DNA of 37,933 nucleotides from Lachnospiraceae bacterium (GCA_017461775.1 JAFTXD010000148.1:1-37933); one strand, 5' to 3'; positions 1 through 8,644 are shown, counted from the stretch's first letter. Numbers and translations: made by a program. The notes: generated from the sequence alone by a model not told the origin.

Positions 1-30
1 AACGTATAGTAATTATAGAGAGGTGAAAAC

Positions 31-231
31 ATGAGAGAAGGAATCCATCCAGAGTATCATCAGACAACCGTAACCTGTAACTGTGGTAACACTTTCGTTA
101 CCGGTTCTACCAAAGCTGAAATTCACGTAGAAGTTTGCTCTAAGTGCCATTCATTCTACACTGGCCAGCAGAAAGTTGCCAGAGCTGATGGACGTATTGA
201 CAAGTTCAATAAGAAGTACGGCGTTAAATAA
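31..231 (+). CDS. rpmE: 50S ribosomal protein L31
   Basis: A 66-residue L31 of the zinc-binding type. The four metal ligands are visible as C16, C18, C36 and C39 (TCNCG and CSKC). The C-terminal part (FYTGQQK, then [10 protein letters not shown]) is typical of bacterial bL31. L31 sits on the large subunit and contacts the small subunit across a bridge. The start is supported by GAGAGGTG seven bases upstream. It is followed by a strong intrinsic terminator and then by the DUF1385-prmC-prfA group, an order common in Clostridia. The zinc-bearing paralogue is usually the one used when zinc is sufficient. Confidence 0.97.
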   Translation: MREGIHPEYHQTTVTCNCGNTFVTGSTKAEIHVEVCSKCHSFYTGQQKVARADGRIDKFNKKYGVK

Positions 232-246
232 GGATAAGTATTTCGG

Positions 247-281
247 AAAGGTTGAGGTAGATTTATCTCAACCTTTTTTTC
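247..281 (+). terminator. rho-independent terminator after rpmE
   Basis: Perfect 10-bp arms (AAAGGTTGAG / CTCAACCTTT) around a 10-nt loop, running into a T tract. It ends 29 bases before the next start codon, so the next gene either has read-through expression or a promoter inside this short gap. Confidence 0.9.
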
Positions 282-309
282 CTTGCTTAAGTGGAGAGGA
301 GATAAAAAG

Positions 310-1332
310 ATGGCTAGACGTAGGAAAACATGCTATTCCGGTATCGGTGGACAGGCCGTTCTGGAAGGCGTTATGATGAAAAACAATGACAAATACGCTG
401 TTGCTGTTCGTAAGCCGAATGGCGAAATTGAGGTAGATATCCAGAATTATCAGGGTGTGTTACACGGAAAGAGATTTAAGGAGTTTCCTTTTATCCGTGG
501 TATTTTCAATTTTGTAGATTCCCTGATGCTAGGAATGAAGAGTCTGAATTTCTCTGCCAGCTTTTACGAAGAGGATGAAGAGGAATCCGGCATTGACAAG
601 GCGCTGAACAAAATTACCAAGGGAAAAGCAGAGGAGCTTTTAACCACCATCGTCACTATTTTCTCCATGGTGTTGGCGGTGGGAATCTTTATTGTGCTTC
701 CGTACTTCATTTCCTCCTATTTTACGGAGGATGTGCAGAATAAATCCCTGATTGCCATTATCGAGGGCGCGGTGCGTATTGCTATCTTCGTTTTATATGT
801 ATGGGGTATCAGCTTTATGAAGGATATCCGCAGATTATACAGATACCATGGTGCAGAGCATAAGTGTATTAATTGTCTGGAACGTGGCTTTGCTCTGGAT
901 GTAAATACCGTAAAGAGATGCTCCCGTCTTCATAAGAGATGTGGCACCAGCTTTATGTTTTTCGTACTTTTTGTAAGTATTATTTTATTCTTCTTCATCC
1001 AGGTGGAGAATCCGGTGTATAAGGTGCTTCTGCGTATTGCAATGATGCCCATTGTAGCAGGTATTTCCTACGAAATCATCCGTCTGGCAGGAAGAAGCAA
1101 TAATCCCATTGTGTGGCTCTTATCCCTTCCGGGAATGCTGATTCAGCGAATGACTACCAAGGAGCCGGACAAGGAAATGATTGAGGTGGCCATCGCGGCT
1201 ATCGAGGCGGTGTTTGACTGGAGAGCATTCTTACAGGAAAATTTCGGGTATGAATTCGAGGAGGCAGATACCGAGGAAGAGGCTGCTGACGAGGTGGATT
1301 ACGAAGAAGTGACTGCTGATGAGGAAGAGTAG
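310..1332 (+). CDS. DUF1385 family membrane protein (YqhQ-like)
   Basis: A 340-residue polytopic membrane protein. It has the N-terminal GGQAVLEGVMM signature of the DUF1385/YqhQ family, several hydrophobic segments between about residues 105 and 285, and the conserved YHGAEHKCINCLE motif near residue 190. The last 35 residues are very acidic. The function is not established; family members usually sit beside prmC and prfA, as here. An in-frame TTG at 283 would add nine residues, but ATG 310 is preferred because GGAGAGGAG lies about 8 bases upstream. The stop codon directly abuts the prmC start. Confidence 0.88.
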   Translation: MARRRKTCYSGIGGQAVLEGVMMKNNDKYAVAVRKPNGEIEVDIQNYQGVLHGKRFKEFPFIRGIFNFVDSLMLGMKSLNFSASFYEEDEEESGIDKALNKITKGKAEELLTTIVTIFSMVLAVGIFIVLPYFISSYFTEDVQNKSLIAIIEGAVRIAIFVLYVWGISFMKDIRRLYRYHGAEHKCINCLERGFALDVNTVKRCSRLHKRCGTSFMFFVLFVSIILFFFIQVENPVYKVLLRIAMMPIVAGISYEIIRLAGRSNNPIVWLLSLPGMLIQRMTTKEPDKEMIEVAIAAIEAVFDWRAFLQENFGYEFEEADTEEEAADEVDYEEVTADEEE

Positions 1333-2172
1333 ATGACGTATCGAGATTGTTATGAGTGGGGCAAGGCAGCTCTGGAAAAGGCTAAGGTTGCAGAGTTTGC
1401 GCTGGATGCCAGATTTCTTTTAGAGGATATCTGTGGTACCAACCGGAATGACCTTTTGGTGCATGGTGACAGGGATGTGACCGGAGAGCAACAGGCCTTG
1501 TACGAGGCTGCTATCGAAAAGAGAGCACAGCGGATTCCCTTACAGCACATTACCGGGACCCAGGATTTCATGGGGCTGACCTTTCGGGTAAATGAAAATG
1601 TGCTGATTCCCAGACAGGACACGGAGATACTGGTGGAGGAGATTCTTCCCCATCTTTCCAGCGGGGTGCGCATTCTGGATATGTGTACCGGAAGCGGTTG
1701 TATTTTAATTAGTCTCCTGCACTACAGTCTGTGGGCAGAGGGCGTGGGCGCAGATATATCGCCCAAGGCACTGGAGGTTGCTAAGAGAAACCGGGAAGCA
1801 CTCCTTAAGCCGGATAGGCAGGTTTCCTTTGTGGAAAGCAATTTGTTTGAAAATGTGGAGGGGACCTTTGATATCATCGTATCCAATCCTCCTTATATTC
1901 GCACGGAAGTGATAAAGGGATTGATGCCGGAGGTAAAGGATCACGAACCCATGCTGGCACTGGATGGCAGTGAGGATGGGCTGTACTTTTACCGCCGTAT
2001 AGCAGCAGAAAGTAAGAGCTACCTTCGCAGGGAGGGACGACTCTTTTTTGAAATCGGCTATGACCAGGCTGAAGAGGTAAAGCAGCTGATGGAGGAGGCC
2101 GGATTTATAGAGGTAACCGTAGTAAAGGATTTTGCAGGACTGGACAGAGTTGTGCATGGATATTTGGCATAA
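1333..2172 (+). CDS. prmC: peptide chain release factor N5-glutamine methyltransferase
   Basis: A 279-residue class I SAM-dependent methyltransferase. The SAM-binding glycine loop is DMCTGSGC (from residue 116) and the substrate-glutamine motif is NPPY at residues 185-188, the hallmark of PrmC/HemK. It methylates the glutamine of the GGQ loop of release factors RF1 and RF2, which raises termination efficiency. Its substrate RF1 is encoded 14 bases downstream, so enzyme and substrate are co-transcribed. The start codon directly follows the DUF1385 stop, which implies translational coupling. Length is normal for the family. Confidence 0.96.
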   Translation: MTYRDCYEWGKAALEKAKVAEFALDARFLLEDICGTNRNDLLVHGDRDVTGEQQALYEAAIEKRAQRIPLQHITGTQDFMGLTFRVNENVLIPRQDTEILVEEILPHLSSGVRILDMCTGSGCILISLLHYSLWAEGVGADISPKALEVAKRNREALLKPDRQVSFVESNLFENVEGTFDIIVSNPPYIRTEVIKGLMPEVKDHEPMLALDGSEDGLYFYRRIAAESKSYLRREGRLFFEIGYDQAEEVKQLMEEAGFIEVTVVKDFAGLDRVVHGYLA

Positions 2173-2186
2173 GAAAGGAAAATCAG

Positions 2187-3263
2187 ATGTTTGACAAGTT
2201 AGAGGATTTATTAATCCGCTTTGAAGAAATTATGGGCGAATTAAATGAGCCAACAGTAACAGCCAATCAGGAAAGATTCAGAAAGCTGATGAAGGAGCAG
2301 AGTGATTTGACTCCGATCGTCAATGCTTATAAGGAATACAAGAAGAGCAAAGAAACCATCGAGGAGTCCCTTCTTATGCTGGATGAGGAGTCCGATGAGG
2401 ATATGCGTGAGATGCTGAAGGAAGAGCTTTCCGATAGCAAGAAGCGTGTGGAGGAATTGGAGCAGGAGCTTAAGATTTTACTCCTTCCTAAGGACCCTAA
2501 CGACGATAAGAATGTAATCGTAGAAATCCGTGCAGGTGCCGGCGGTGATGAAGCTGCTCTTTTTGCGGCAGAGGTTTATCGTATGTATGTACATTATGCG
2601 GAAGGCCAGCGCTGGAAGGTGGAGACCATGAATGTGGACGAAATCGGTATCGGTGGTATGAAGGAAGTACAGTTTATGATTACCGGCCAGGGCGCATACT
2701 CCAAGATGAAGTACGAAAGTGGTGTACATCGTGTACAGCGTGTACCGGAGACCGAAAGCGGCGGACGTATCCACACCTCCACCATTTCTGTAGCAGTGAT
2801 GCCCGAGGTTGATGAGGACATCGATATCGTTATCGAGGATAAGGATATCCGTATCGACGTAATGCGTGCATCCGGTAACGGTGGACAGTGTGTCAACACC
2901 ACCGACTCCGCAGTACGTTTAACCCACTATCCTTCCGGAATCGTGGTATACAGCCAGACGGAGAAGTCCCAGCTCCAGAATAAGGCGAAGGCATTTGCAC
3001 TTTTAAAGGCAAAGCTGTACGACATCGAGCAGCAGCAGAGACACGATGCCGAAGCAGAGCTTCGTAAGAGCCAGATTGGTACCGGTGACCGTTCTGAGAA
3101 AATCCGTACCTACAACTTCCCCCAGGGCCGTGTAACCGACCATCGTATCGGCCTCACCCTGTATAAGCTGGATAAGGTTATGAATGGGGATATCGTGGAT
3201 ATTATCGATGCTTGTATTGCTGCGGACCAGGCAGCGAAGCTGGCGAAGATGCAGGATAACTAG
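2187..3263 (+). CDS. prfA: peptide chain release factor 1
   Basis: A 358-residue class I release factor. The codon-recognition tripeptide is PET at residues 187-189 (PxT type, reads UAA/UAG), which separates it from RF2 (SPF). The catalytic GGQ is at residues 232-234 within GNGGQCVN. The N-terminal coiled region and overall length match RF1. AAAGGA lies about 9 bases before the ATG. It ends the rpmE-prmC group and is followed by a strong terminator. Confidence 0.97.
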   Translation: MFDKLEDLLIRFEEIMGELNEPTVTANQERFRKLMKEQSDLTPIVNAYKEYKKSKETIEESLLMLDEESDEDMREMLKEELSDSKKRVEELEQELKILLLPKDPNDDKNVIVEIRAGAGGDEAALFAAEVYRMYVHYAEGQRWKVETMNVDEIGIGGMKEVQFMITGQGAYSKMKYESGVHRVQRVPETESGGRIHTSTISVAVMPEVDEDIDIVIEDKDIRIDVMRASGNGGQCVNTTDSAVRLTHYPSGIVVYSQTEKSQLQNKAKAFALLKAKLYDIEQQQRHDAEAELRKSQIGTGDRSEKIRTYNFPQGRVTDHRIGLTLYKLDKVMNGDIVDIIDACIAADQAAKLAKMQDN

Positions 3264-3287
3264 GTGATAAGAATATAAGTAAATTAG

Positions 3288-3330
3288 ATGCTCTACATCA
3301 GTTGTTATGACTGATGTAGGGCATTTTTGT
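3288..3330 (+). terminator. rho-independent terminator after prfA
   Basis: Long hairpin: ATGCtCTACATCAG pairs with CTGATGTAGgGCAT around a 9-nt loop, followed by TTTTTGT. One G-T pair lies in the stem. Confidence 0.88.
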
Positions 3331-3383
3331 ATTGTTCATTGAAGTTTGAGGGTTAGTGACTCGGGCTTTTTATTAAATATCTA

Positions 3384-3447
3384 TTGTATTTTATGAAGAA
3401 AGCATTTATAATAACGTATATCTTGAAGTAGAATATTCTTTCTACTT
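3384..3447 (+). promoter_or_regulatory. strong promoter with downstream inverted repeat
   Basis: TTGTAT at 3384-3389, a 17-bp spacer and a consensus TATAAT at 3407-3412. Just after the expected start point lies an 8-bp perfect inverted repeat (AAGTAGAA / TTCTACTT, 3426-3433 and 3440-3447, 6-nt centre) that could be an operator. It serves the orphan gene starting at 3505, leaving a leader of about 85 bases. Confidence 0.6.
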
Positions 3448-3504
3448 ATTCATGACATTCGTCAAATTAATTCACGGAAAAATAATTCAATATGGGAGAG
3501 GTAT

Positions 3505-4020
3505 ATGGTAAGTATTTGTATGGAGGAGGAATTGTCCCGCTATAATCTCGACGGAAAATGGAATGATTATGTGGGGATTCAGAAAGAGGTCATTTCTGTA
3601 TTAAAGGAGGGGGGGTATTTTAATATCGCTGACATAGTAAACTGTGAAACTGGCATGAATATTAGATTTACAGCAAAAGGGGTAAAAGAGACAATCGGAA
3701 AGGGAAAGAGGTTCCAGAATTTACCCAAAAGAGTAAAACAACAAAAAGTTGCTACGCCAAGAGTGCTGCCTCTTCTAATCAAGGAAGGGACTTTGAGGGA
3801 AGATAATGTCAAAAATTATCATGAGGATAGTGATGACTTTTTTGCATATTTTCAGAGTAGAATGCTCATAGACGGTGAGACTCATGATGTACGTATTTCA
3901 GTGAAAAAGAAAATTAATTCCAACCATTTTTATATACATCATGTAGATACAGAAAAAAGCTCTGAATTACTCAGCCCATCTAAAAAGACAGAAATTACGA
4001 GATTCAGAACTTCTAATTAA
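3505..4020 (+). CDS. uncharacterised 171-aa protein, possibly LPD3/BECR-like
   Basis: A soluble, lysine-rich protein with no signal peptide or membrane segment. GGGAGAGG lies about 7 bases before the ATG. A second in-frame ATG at 3520 follows a weaker site. The middle (FTAKGVKETIGKGKRF, then LPLLIKEG) and the end (DVRISVKKKINSNHFYIHHV) resemble from memory the small LPD3-type domains of the barnase/EndoU/RelE-like fold found in Clostridial mobile elements and polymorphic toxins. This is an impression from motif spacing, not a verified match. The gene is AT-richer than prfA, has its own promoter and stands alone beside a decayed regulator gene, which suggests acquired DNA. Confidence 0.6.
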   Translation: MVSICMEEELSRYNLDGKWNDYVGIQKEVISVLKEGGYFNIADIVNCETGMNIRFTAKGVKETIGKGKRFQNLPKRVKQQKVATPRVLPLLIKEGTLREDNVKNYHEDSDDFFAYFQSRMLIDGETHDVRISVKKKINSNHFYIHHVDTEKSSELLSPSKKTEITRFRTSN

Positions 4021-4069
4021 TATTTAACATAGAATCAAAAAACTGTCAACCGCATTTCTTAAAACAACC

Positions 4070-4102
4070 TTAAACTCCAAAAACACAACATGATGCTATA
4101 AT
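4070..4102 (+). promoter_or_regulatory. extended -10 promoter before response-regulator relic
   Basis: TGCTATAAT (extended -10, TATAAT at 4097-4102). The only -35-like hexamer, TTAAAC at 4070, is badly spaced at 21 bp, so the -10 alone supports this call. It precedes the relic at 4148 and may be a leftover of its promoter. Confidence 0.4.
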
Positions 4103-4147
4103 AATATACGTCCCATGAACAGTGCCGTTAAGGAGTAGGAGTAGCAC

Positions 4148-4329
4148 ATGAACGAGAAGATTCTGGTAGTTGATGATGAAAAAGAAATTGCAGATTTAGT
4201 GGAGGCGTAAACTTATTACATCCAAAGAGTTTGATTTGGCTATTTTAGATGTAATGCTCCCCGATGTGGATGGTTTTTGCTGTGAGGATATGTGTACGAA
4301 GAGTGAGGAATGTGTTATGATATACTAGA
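4148..4329 (+). pseudogene. response regulator receiver-domain relic
   Basis: The first 20 codons encode MNEKILVVDDEKEIADLVEA, a perfect N-terminus of an OmpR/PhoB/VanR-type response regulator with the acidic DD pair. A TAA follows at 4208-4210. In the +1 frame from 4212 the reading resumes with SKEFDLAILDVMLPDVDGF, the region around the phosphoacceptor aspartate. It then drifts into unrelated sequence and stops at 4329. Roughly 25 residues of the receiver domain are missing with a frame change, and the DNA-binding domain and partner kinase are absent. GGAGTAGGAG precedes the ATG, so a 20-residue peptide could still be made, but no function is expected. Confidence 0.8.
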
Positions 4330-4354
4330 CTAAGTTGTCTACGAGGTATCATTT

Positions 4355-5695
4355 ATGGATAAAGAGAAAAAAGGTCTTGCAATCAGCATACAGAGTGTAG
4401 TAACAGCAGTAGGTGTACTGGCGGCACTGATGATTTTTACTTACATATTGACATTGGTGATTCCCGGAGAGGGGATTCCTTTTTGGAAATGGTTGTTATC
4501 TCCATTTTTAGTTCTGGGGTCTTCTCAGGGGGGGACGATTATTGCTGTGGTGGTTTTCCTTTTGGTGCTTGGAGGCGTTTTCAATGCGCTGGACAGAAGC
4601 GGAACCATGGATTATATGCTGCGTAAGATTGTTCATTTGGCAGGAGACAGGAAATATACTTTGCTGGCACTCATCACCCTGTTTTTCCTAAGCATGGGAG
4701 CGTTTATCGGGTGCTTTGAGGAGTGTATTCCCATGGTGCCATTGGTGGTGGCACTTTCTGTAGCCATGGGCTGGGATGAACTTACGGGGCTTGGGATGTC
4801 CATGGGGGCAGTGGCCTGCGGATTTTCCACAGGAGTACTGAATCCCTTTACCACGGGCGTTGCCCAGACCCTAATGGGACTTCCGGCATTCAGTGGAATT
4901 TCCTTAAGGCTTTTAACTTATGTGGCTATATACGGTTGTTTGCTATTATTTTTAGTGCCTTATGCTAAGAAGTGTGAGAAGAAAAACGCAGAGAATCCAG
5001 AAAAAGAGGCGTCCCAGGTGGTGAGCTTTGTAAAAGCACCGGAGAAGGAAAACGCGGTACGTTTCTTTGTGCTTACCATTTTGGCCTGCTTTTTATTTAT
5101 TATTTTGTCTGCATTTATAAAAGCACTGTCCGGAATTTTGATGATTGTAGTAGCGGTCTTTTTTCTGATTGCGGGAATTGGCTGCTGTATGTGTGTGAAG
5201 CTGGGCTTTCAGAAATCCTTTTTTTACTTCCGCCATGGTGTGGGAAGTGTGTTTCCCTCCACCTTTTTACTTTTGATGGCGGGAAGCATTCAATATACTA
5301 TGACGGAGGCGGGAATTATGGATACCATCCTGGAATTTGCGGTGTCGGTGATTTCTGAGCTATCCGTGTATGAAGGTATTTTGTGCATCTTTTTATTTAC
5401 CATGCTGGTGAATTTTTTTGTATCCTCCGGCAGTGCGGAGGCCATGCTGCTGATGCCTATTTTGGGGCCACTTGCAGATTCCTGTGACATCAGTAGACAG
5501 CTGACAGTGCTTGCCTACAACTATGGGGATGGATTTTCCAATCTGATATATTTCACGAATCCCTGCCTTTTGATAGCCTTAAATCTGGTGGGAATATCTT
5601 ATGGAAAATGGATTCGCTTCAGTGCAAAGCTGCAGCTGATGATAGGTGTGGTGTGTTGTCTGATTTTACTTTTGGGAACGGCAATAGAATATTAA
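4355..5695 (+). CDS. YfcC-type membrane carrier (DcuC superfamily)
   Basis: A 446-residue integral membrane protein with about 11-12 hydrophobic segments. The signatures are GAFIGCFEECIPMVPLVVAL (about residues 113-132), then GFSTGVLNPFTTGVAQ, and a second-half match (NFFVSSGSAEAMLLMPILGPL, followed by YNYGDGFSNLIYFTNP). These are typical of the YfcC branch of the C4-dicarboxylate/arginine-ornithine carrier superfamily. The substrate cannot be read from sequence; YfcC proteins are mostly assigned to carboxylates, peptides or amino acids. The start is ATG 4355 with a modest CGAGG site. It is monocistronic, between a decayed regulator and a bidirectional terminator. Confidence 0.8.
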   Translation: MDKEKKGLAISIQSVVTAVGVLAALMIFTYILTLVIPGEGIPFWKWLLSPFLVLGSSQGGTIIAVVVFLLVLGGVFNALDRSGTMDYMLRKIVHLAGDRKYTLLALITLFFLSMGAFIGCFEECIPMVPLVVALSVAMGWDELTGLGMSMGAVACGFSTGVLNPFTTGVAQTLMGLPAFSGISLRLLTYVAIYGCLLLFLVPYAKKCEKKNAENPEKEASQVVSFVKAPEKENAVRFFVLTILACFLFIILSAFIKALSGILMIVVAVFFLIAGIGCCMCVKLGFQKSFFYFRHGVGSVFPSTFLLLMAGSIQYTMTEAGIMDTILEFAVSVISELSVYEGILCIFLFTMLVNFFVSSGSAEAMLLMPILGPLADSCDISRQLTVLAYNYGDGFSNLIYFTNPCLLIALNLVGISYGKWIRFSAKLQLMIGVVCCLILLLGTAIEY

Positions 5696-5701
5696 TCATA
5701 T

Positions 5702-5757
5702 AAAAAACAGCTCCTTCTACCGGTTCATTGACGGATTGACGAAGAAGCTGTTTTTAC
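5702..5757. terminator. bidirectional terminator
   Basis: AAAAACAGCT at 5703-5712 pairs with AGCTGTTTTT at 5746-5755, with extra CTTC/GAAG pairing inside. A tract on the left and T tract on the right let it serve both the rightward carrier gene and the leftward broken gene that converge here. Confidence 0.8.
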
Positions 5758-5763
5758 TTATTT

Positions 5764-7011
5764 TTAACCGAGTAATCCGGACTTGATATACATAAAGCCG
5801 GAAAATACATGAATCCAGAATAATACCCAGGCGCAATCAATTAAGAAGCATTGTAGCTTGGTTTGGGCAGAGGTCCGTTCCAACATAAGAAGGCGAAGGA
5901 GTGATATAATCCAGATAACCAGCATGGCAGACATTAGTGGCCATAAGAAGTTACCATGAGATAATTTTTCTCCACCTTCTCCCAGCAATGCTGCTTCAAA
6001 GAATCCTACAGCATAGCAACATTAGGCTAATTTGCCCATATCATCATGCAAAAAGAAGGGAAGGTCTATTAAGATGATGAAAATGGGGAATGCCATGCCC
6101 AGTAAAATGGACAAAGGAATATTCTCACTGAACATTTTCCAGACTTCCAGCCATTTGGTTATGATAATGGTAGTTTCTGCATTATTATTTCCGCCAAAAA
6201 TGTAGTAATCGACAAACTGCAGAAGGATGTATAGCAGTGCGGGGAGAGCGCACCATAGCATATTTAAACAATGCTTGAAATATGATTTTGCGCTTCCGTC
6301 CTGTTTAACAAGCAGGGAAATCCATTGTACCAGCATAATCAGTGCTACTGTAGGAACAAACACTTCTACAAACGTAGGCTTGGCAAGTGTGGAAAGCAGT
6401 AGCAAAACGGAAAGCAGAATGTAGTACTTTTTTAAACCGGTTTCTACTCTAAAAAAGATACCCTTATAGCTTTCATTTTTCTGAATACCCCAAATATCAT
6501 ACGCAAGACAGATGCATAGCAGGGAGAAAACGCGTACGCACATTTGTGTTGGGTTGTGAATCGGATTCATGGAGTAAACTCCCATAAATCGGTCTCCTGC
6601 ATCCAGCCATGGGAAATAGAGAGCCTGTACCATGGAAAGGCCAAAAGCGACAGCTGCAGCTTTGGCGGAAGAGTCTGTACACCCTTTTGCAGAAGTGACT
6701 TTTCGAATCATCCAATACAGTACAAGATATGCTGCCAATGTAAAGAAACAACTGACGTATCCGCCGGATACTTCCAGGGGGATTCGCAGAAGCTTATTCA
6801 GGGCAAGCACACAGAGGTGCCACATACAGTAGGGAACAGTCTGCCAGCCCTCCAACCAGTTTTCCTGTGTAAACATAGGCAAATATACATAAAGGTGTCC
6901 GTTATAGTCGTTCAATATTCCTGTCATGGAGTGTAACGCATATCGATAGGTTAGAATTGACAGAAGGATTCCTAAAAGTATTAATATCGTATGCTCTTTT
7001 TTGTGTGTCAT
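5764..7011 (-). pseudogene. polytopic membrane protein split by an in-frame TAA
   Basis: Residues 1-329 end at a TAA (6022-6024 on the plus strand) directly after DDMGKLA. The frame then continues without a shift as CCYAVGFFEAALLGEGGEKL and on for 85 more codons to a TAA at 5764-5766. The two parts form one hydrophobic protein of about 415 codons with many membrane segments and a conserved-looking GVYSMNPIHNPTQMCVRVFS loop. It resembles large multi-span (GT-C-like) envelope proteins, but no family is firmly recognised. AAGGAG lies 9 bases before the ATG. A nonsense mutation is the simple explanation; the 329-residue piece might still be made. Confidence 0.72.
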
Positions 7012-7040
7012 GTTTTACATACTCCTTAACTCAAAATTCC

Positions 7041-7069
7041 TTGCAAAATATGGATTTTGTCAGTATTAT
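7041..7069 (+). promoter_or_regulatory. promoter for the 7110 gene
   Basis: TTGCAA at 7041-7046, 17-bp spacer, TATTAT at 7064-7069, about 40 bases before the rightward start. It lies in the 98-base divergent gap shared with the leftward broken membrane-protein gene. Confidence 0.5.
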
Positions 7070-7109
7070 AAATATATTATTTGCCATTATAACATAATTG
7101 GGAGGTAAC

Positions 7110-7706
7110 ATGAAGTATAAAAAAACGTTGATGGCAGTTTTTCTTGCCGTTGTTTCATTAGTATTTGTCTTTATGCCATGGCCTGCTTCGGACTTATATA
7201 TCAGAGTTCATTTCTCGGAAATTAACGGAGGCTTTTTGCAGCTTTTTTATACAACTGCTTCCAACAATACTTTTTGTGAGGAACAATGCATCACTTCGGA
7301 GGTAGATACAGAGAATAAGCAAGTGACTTTTTGCCTGGATAAGTCGCTTAGTGAGGAGCTTACGGGGCTACGTATTGATTTTGCATCTATGCAGGATTTG
7401 GTGGGGGTAAAAAGTATTACAGTAAGTAGTGCAGGAGTTATTCAGGAGGAATATAATCCGGTTCATTTCTTTGATGAGTCGAACATCGTCGGAACTAATG
7501 GAATTGAGATATCTCTTGTGAAAACAAGGAATCGTGCCTATATTGCTACCTCTGAAAATGATCCGCATGTTGTTTTGAGTGCTGCGCTTACAGAGCAGAT
7601 TGCCGGCAATTACAGCCATTTTCGAGGAACCAGATTGTGTATATGCGTCTTTATTCTGGGCTGCGTTCTTTTAACAAAAAAGAATATCTTTCAGACAAGA
7701 AAATAA
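7110..7706 (+). CDS. uncharacterised exported or membrane-anchored protein
   Basis: A 198-residue protein. It has an N-terminal hydrophobic segment (about residues 5-25), an external domain of about 140 residues rich in beta-type sequence, and a second hydrophobic segment near residues 175-192 followed by a lysine/arginine tail. This predicts a two-span protein with an outward-facing middle domain. No family is recognised. The start at ATG 7110 is chosen because GGAGGT lies directly upstream; the in-frame TTG at 7098 has no such site. It is divergent from a multi-span membrane protein, so the pair may have worked together at the cell envelope. Confidence 0.7.
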   Translation: MKYKKTLMAVFLAVVSLVFVFMPWPASDLYIRVHFSEINGGFLQLFYTTASNNTFCEEQCITSEVDTENKQVTFCLDKSLSEELTGLRIDFASMQDLVGVKSITVSSAGVIQEEYNPVHFFDESNIVGTNGIEISLVKTRNRAYIATSENDPHVVLSAALTEQIAGNYSHFRGTRLCICVFILGCVLLTKKNIFQTRK

Positions 7707-7707
7707 G

Positions 7708-7756
7708 TTGACTTTTACATCGCACTGCGATATATTATATATCGTGGTGCGATGTA
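7708..7756 (+). promoter_or_regulatory. padR promoter overlapped by a 41-bp palindrome
   Basis: TTGACT at 7708-7713, 17-bp spacer, TATATT at 7731-7736. The 41-bp inverted repeat 7716-7756 is centred on the -10. Its outer arms TACATCGCAC / GTGCGATGTA are perfect and the inner arms have two mismatches. The ACAT...ATGT ends fit the palindromic sites bound by PadR-family repressors, so PadR autorepression is the likely logic. Confidence 0.72.
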
Positions 7757-7782
7757 TTTTGCCAAATACAAGGAGAAGACCA

Positions 7783-8166
7783 ATGGATGCTCATATTAAA
7801 AAAGTATATGTACCTATGACGGAAACAGGCTTTTATATATTGCTATGTCTTCAGGAGGAAATGCATGGCTACAGCATTGTACAGAAGGTGGATGCCATGA
7901 CGGAAGGTGCCATACGCCTCAGTCCGGGAACCATGTATGGGAGCCTATCGAAGATGGAAAAGGATGGTCTGATTTTCTTTGTCCGGGAGGAGGAAAAGCG
8001 GAAAATATACTGCATTACTGCTCTTGGGAAAGAGGTATTAGGTCTGGAAATGCAGCGGATAGAGCGTCTGCACCGGAATCTTAAGGAGTACAGAAATGGG
8101 AAATACGAAGCGGAAGCTGGCGTTTTTTACGATACCGGAATATGCCAGGGAGCAGGAATGGCTTAG
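7783..8166 (+). CDS. PadR family transcriptional regulator
   Basis: 127 residues. The PadR winged-helix domain spans about residues 10-95: TGFYILLCLQEEMHGYSIVQ, then LSPGTMYGSLSKMEKDGLI and the wing KRKIYCITALGKEVLG. PadR proteins usually repress a neighbouring gene and themselves. The start is ATG 7783 with AAGGAGAAG upstream; a longer reading from 7708 would run through the operator and is rejected. The last 23 residues overlap the downstream gene in another frame and do not look like PadR sequence, so the ancestral stop was probably near 8100. The partner is the DUF2812 gene, a known pairing in Clostridia. Confidence 0.9.
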   Translation: MDAHIKKVYVPMTETGFYILLCLQEEMHGYSIVQKVDAMTEGAIRLSPGTMYGSLSKMEKDGLIFFVREEEKRKIYCITALGKEVLGLEMQRIERLHRNLKEYRNGKYEAEAGVFYDTGICQGAGMA

Positions 8167-8644
8167 GGAGCAGCATCAAAAGGGATGGAAGCTGATAGGA
8201 GCCCGGATGCCGGGAATTTATCGGTTTGAGAGATGCGAGCCCGAGGATGTGGTATATCAGCTGGATTATAATCAGGAGGGCCTGGCGCACAAGGAAGAGT
8301 ATGTACAGATGTTTCAGGATTGCGGTTGGGAATATATCACGGATATGGCGGGCTACAGTTATTTTCGTAAGTCTGTGACAGATATGGGAGGCGAGGAGGA
8401 AATTTTCTGTGATGATGCCTCCAGACTGGAATTTGCCGGGCGTATTTTTAAAGGGAAAATAGTACCCATGCTTGTGTTTTTTTTCATACTGATACTTCCA
8501 TTAATGGTTTTGCTTCGGCATGAGGAGACGCCTGTTTTACAGTTTCTGTTTGGAGCTTGTGTGGGACTGTTTGTAGTGTATCTCAGTGTTTTTATAAAAT
8601 ATGGGGTACAGTATGTTTGGATGAAAAAAAGAGTAGGGGAGTAA
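8096..8644 (+). CDS. DUF2812 domain membrane protein
   Basis: 182 residues. The N-terminal DUF2812 domain (about 1-110) has the typical pattern of an aromatic-rich start (FFTIPEYAREQEWLREQHQKG), GWKL, a YQLDYN strand, and CGWEYITDMAGYSYFRK. Two C-terminal membrane segments lie at about 125-145 and 150-170. The function is unknown; the family is nearly always next to a PadR regulator that controls it. AAGGAG lies 6 bases before the ATG, inside the padR reading frame, giving a 71-bp overlap and likely translational coupling. Confidence 0.85.
   Translation: MGNTKRKLAFFTIPEYAREQEWLREQHQKGWKLIGARMPGIYRFERCEPEDVVYQLDYNQEGLAHKEEYVQMFQDCGWEYITDMAGYSYFRKSVTDMGGEEEIFCDDASRLEFAGRIFKGKIVPMLVFFFILILPLMVLLRHEETPVLQFLFGACVGLFVVYLSVFIKYGVQYVWMKKRVGE

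Noticed and set aside
1705-2157. 150-codon frame antisense to prmC
   Set aside because: Fully inside prmC, no ribosome site, composition not protein-like.
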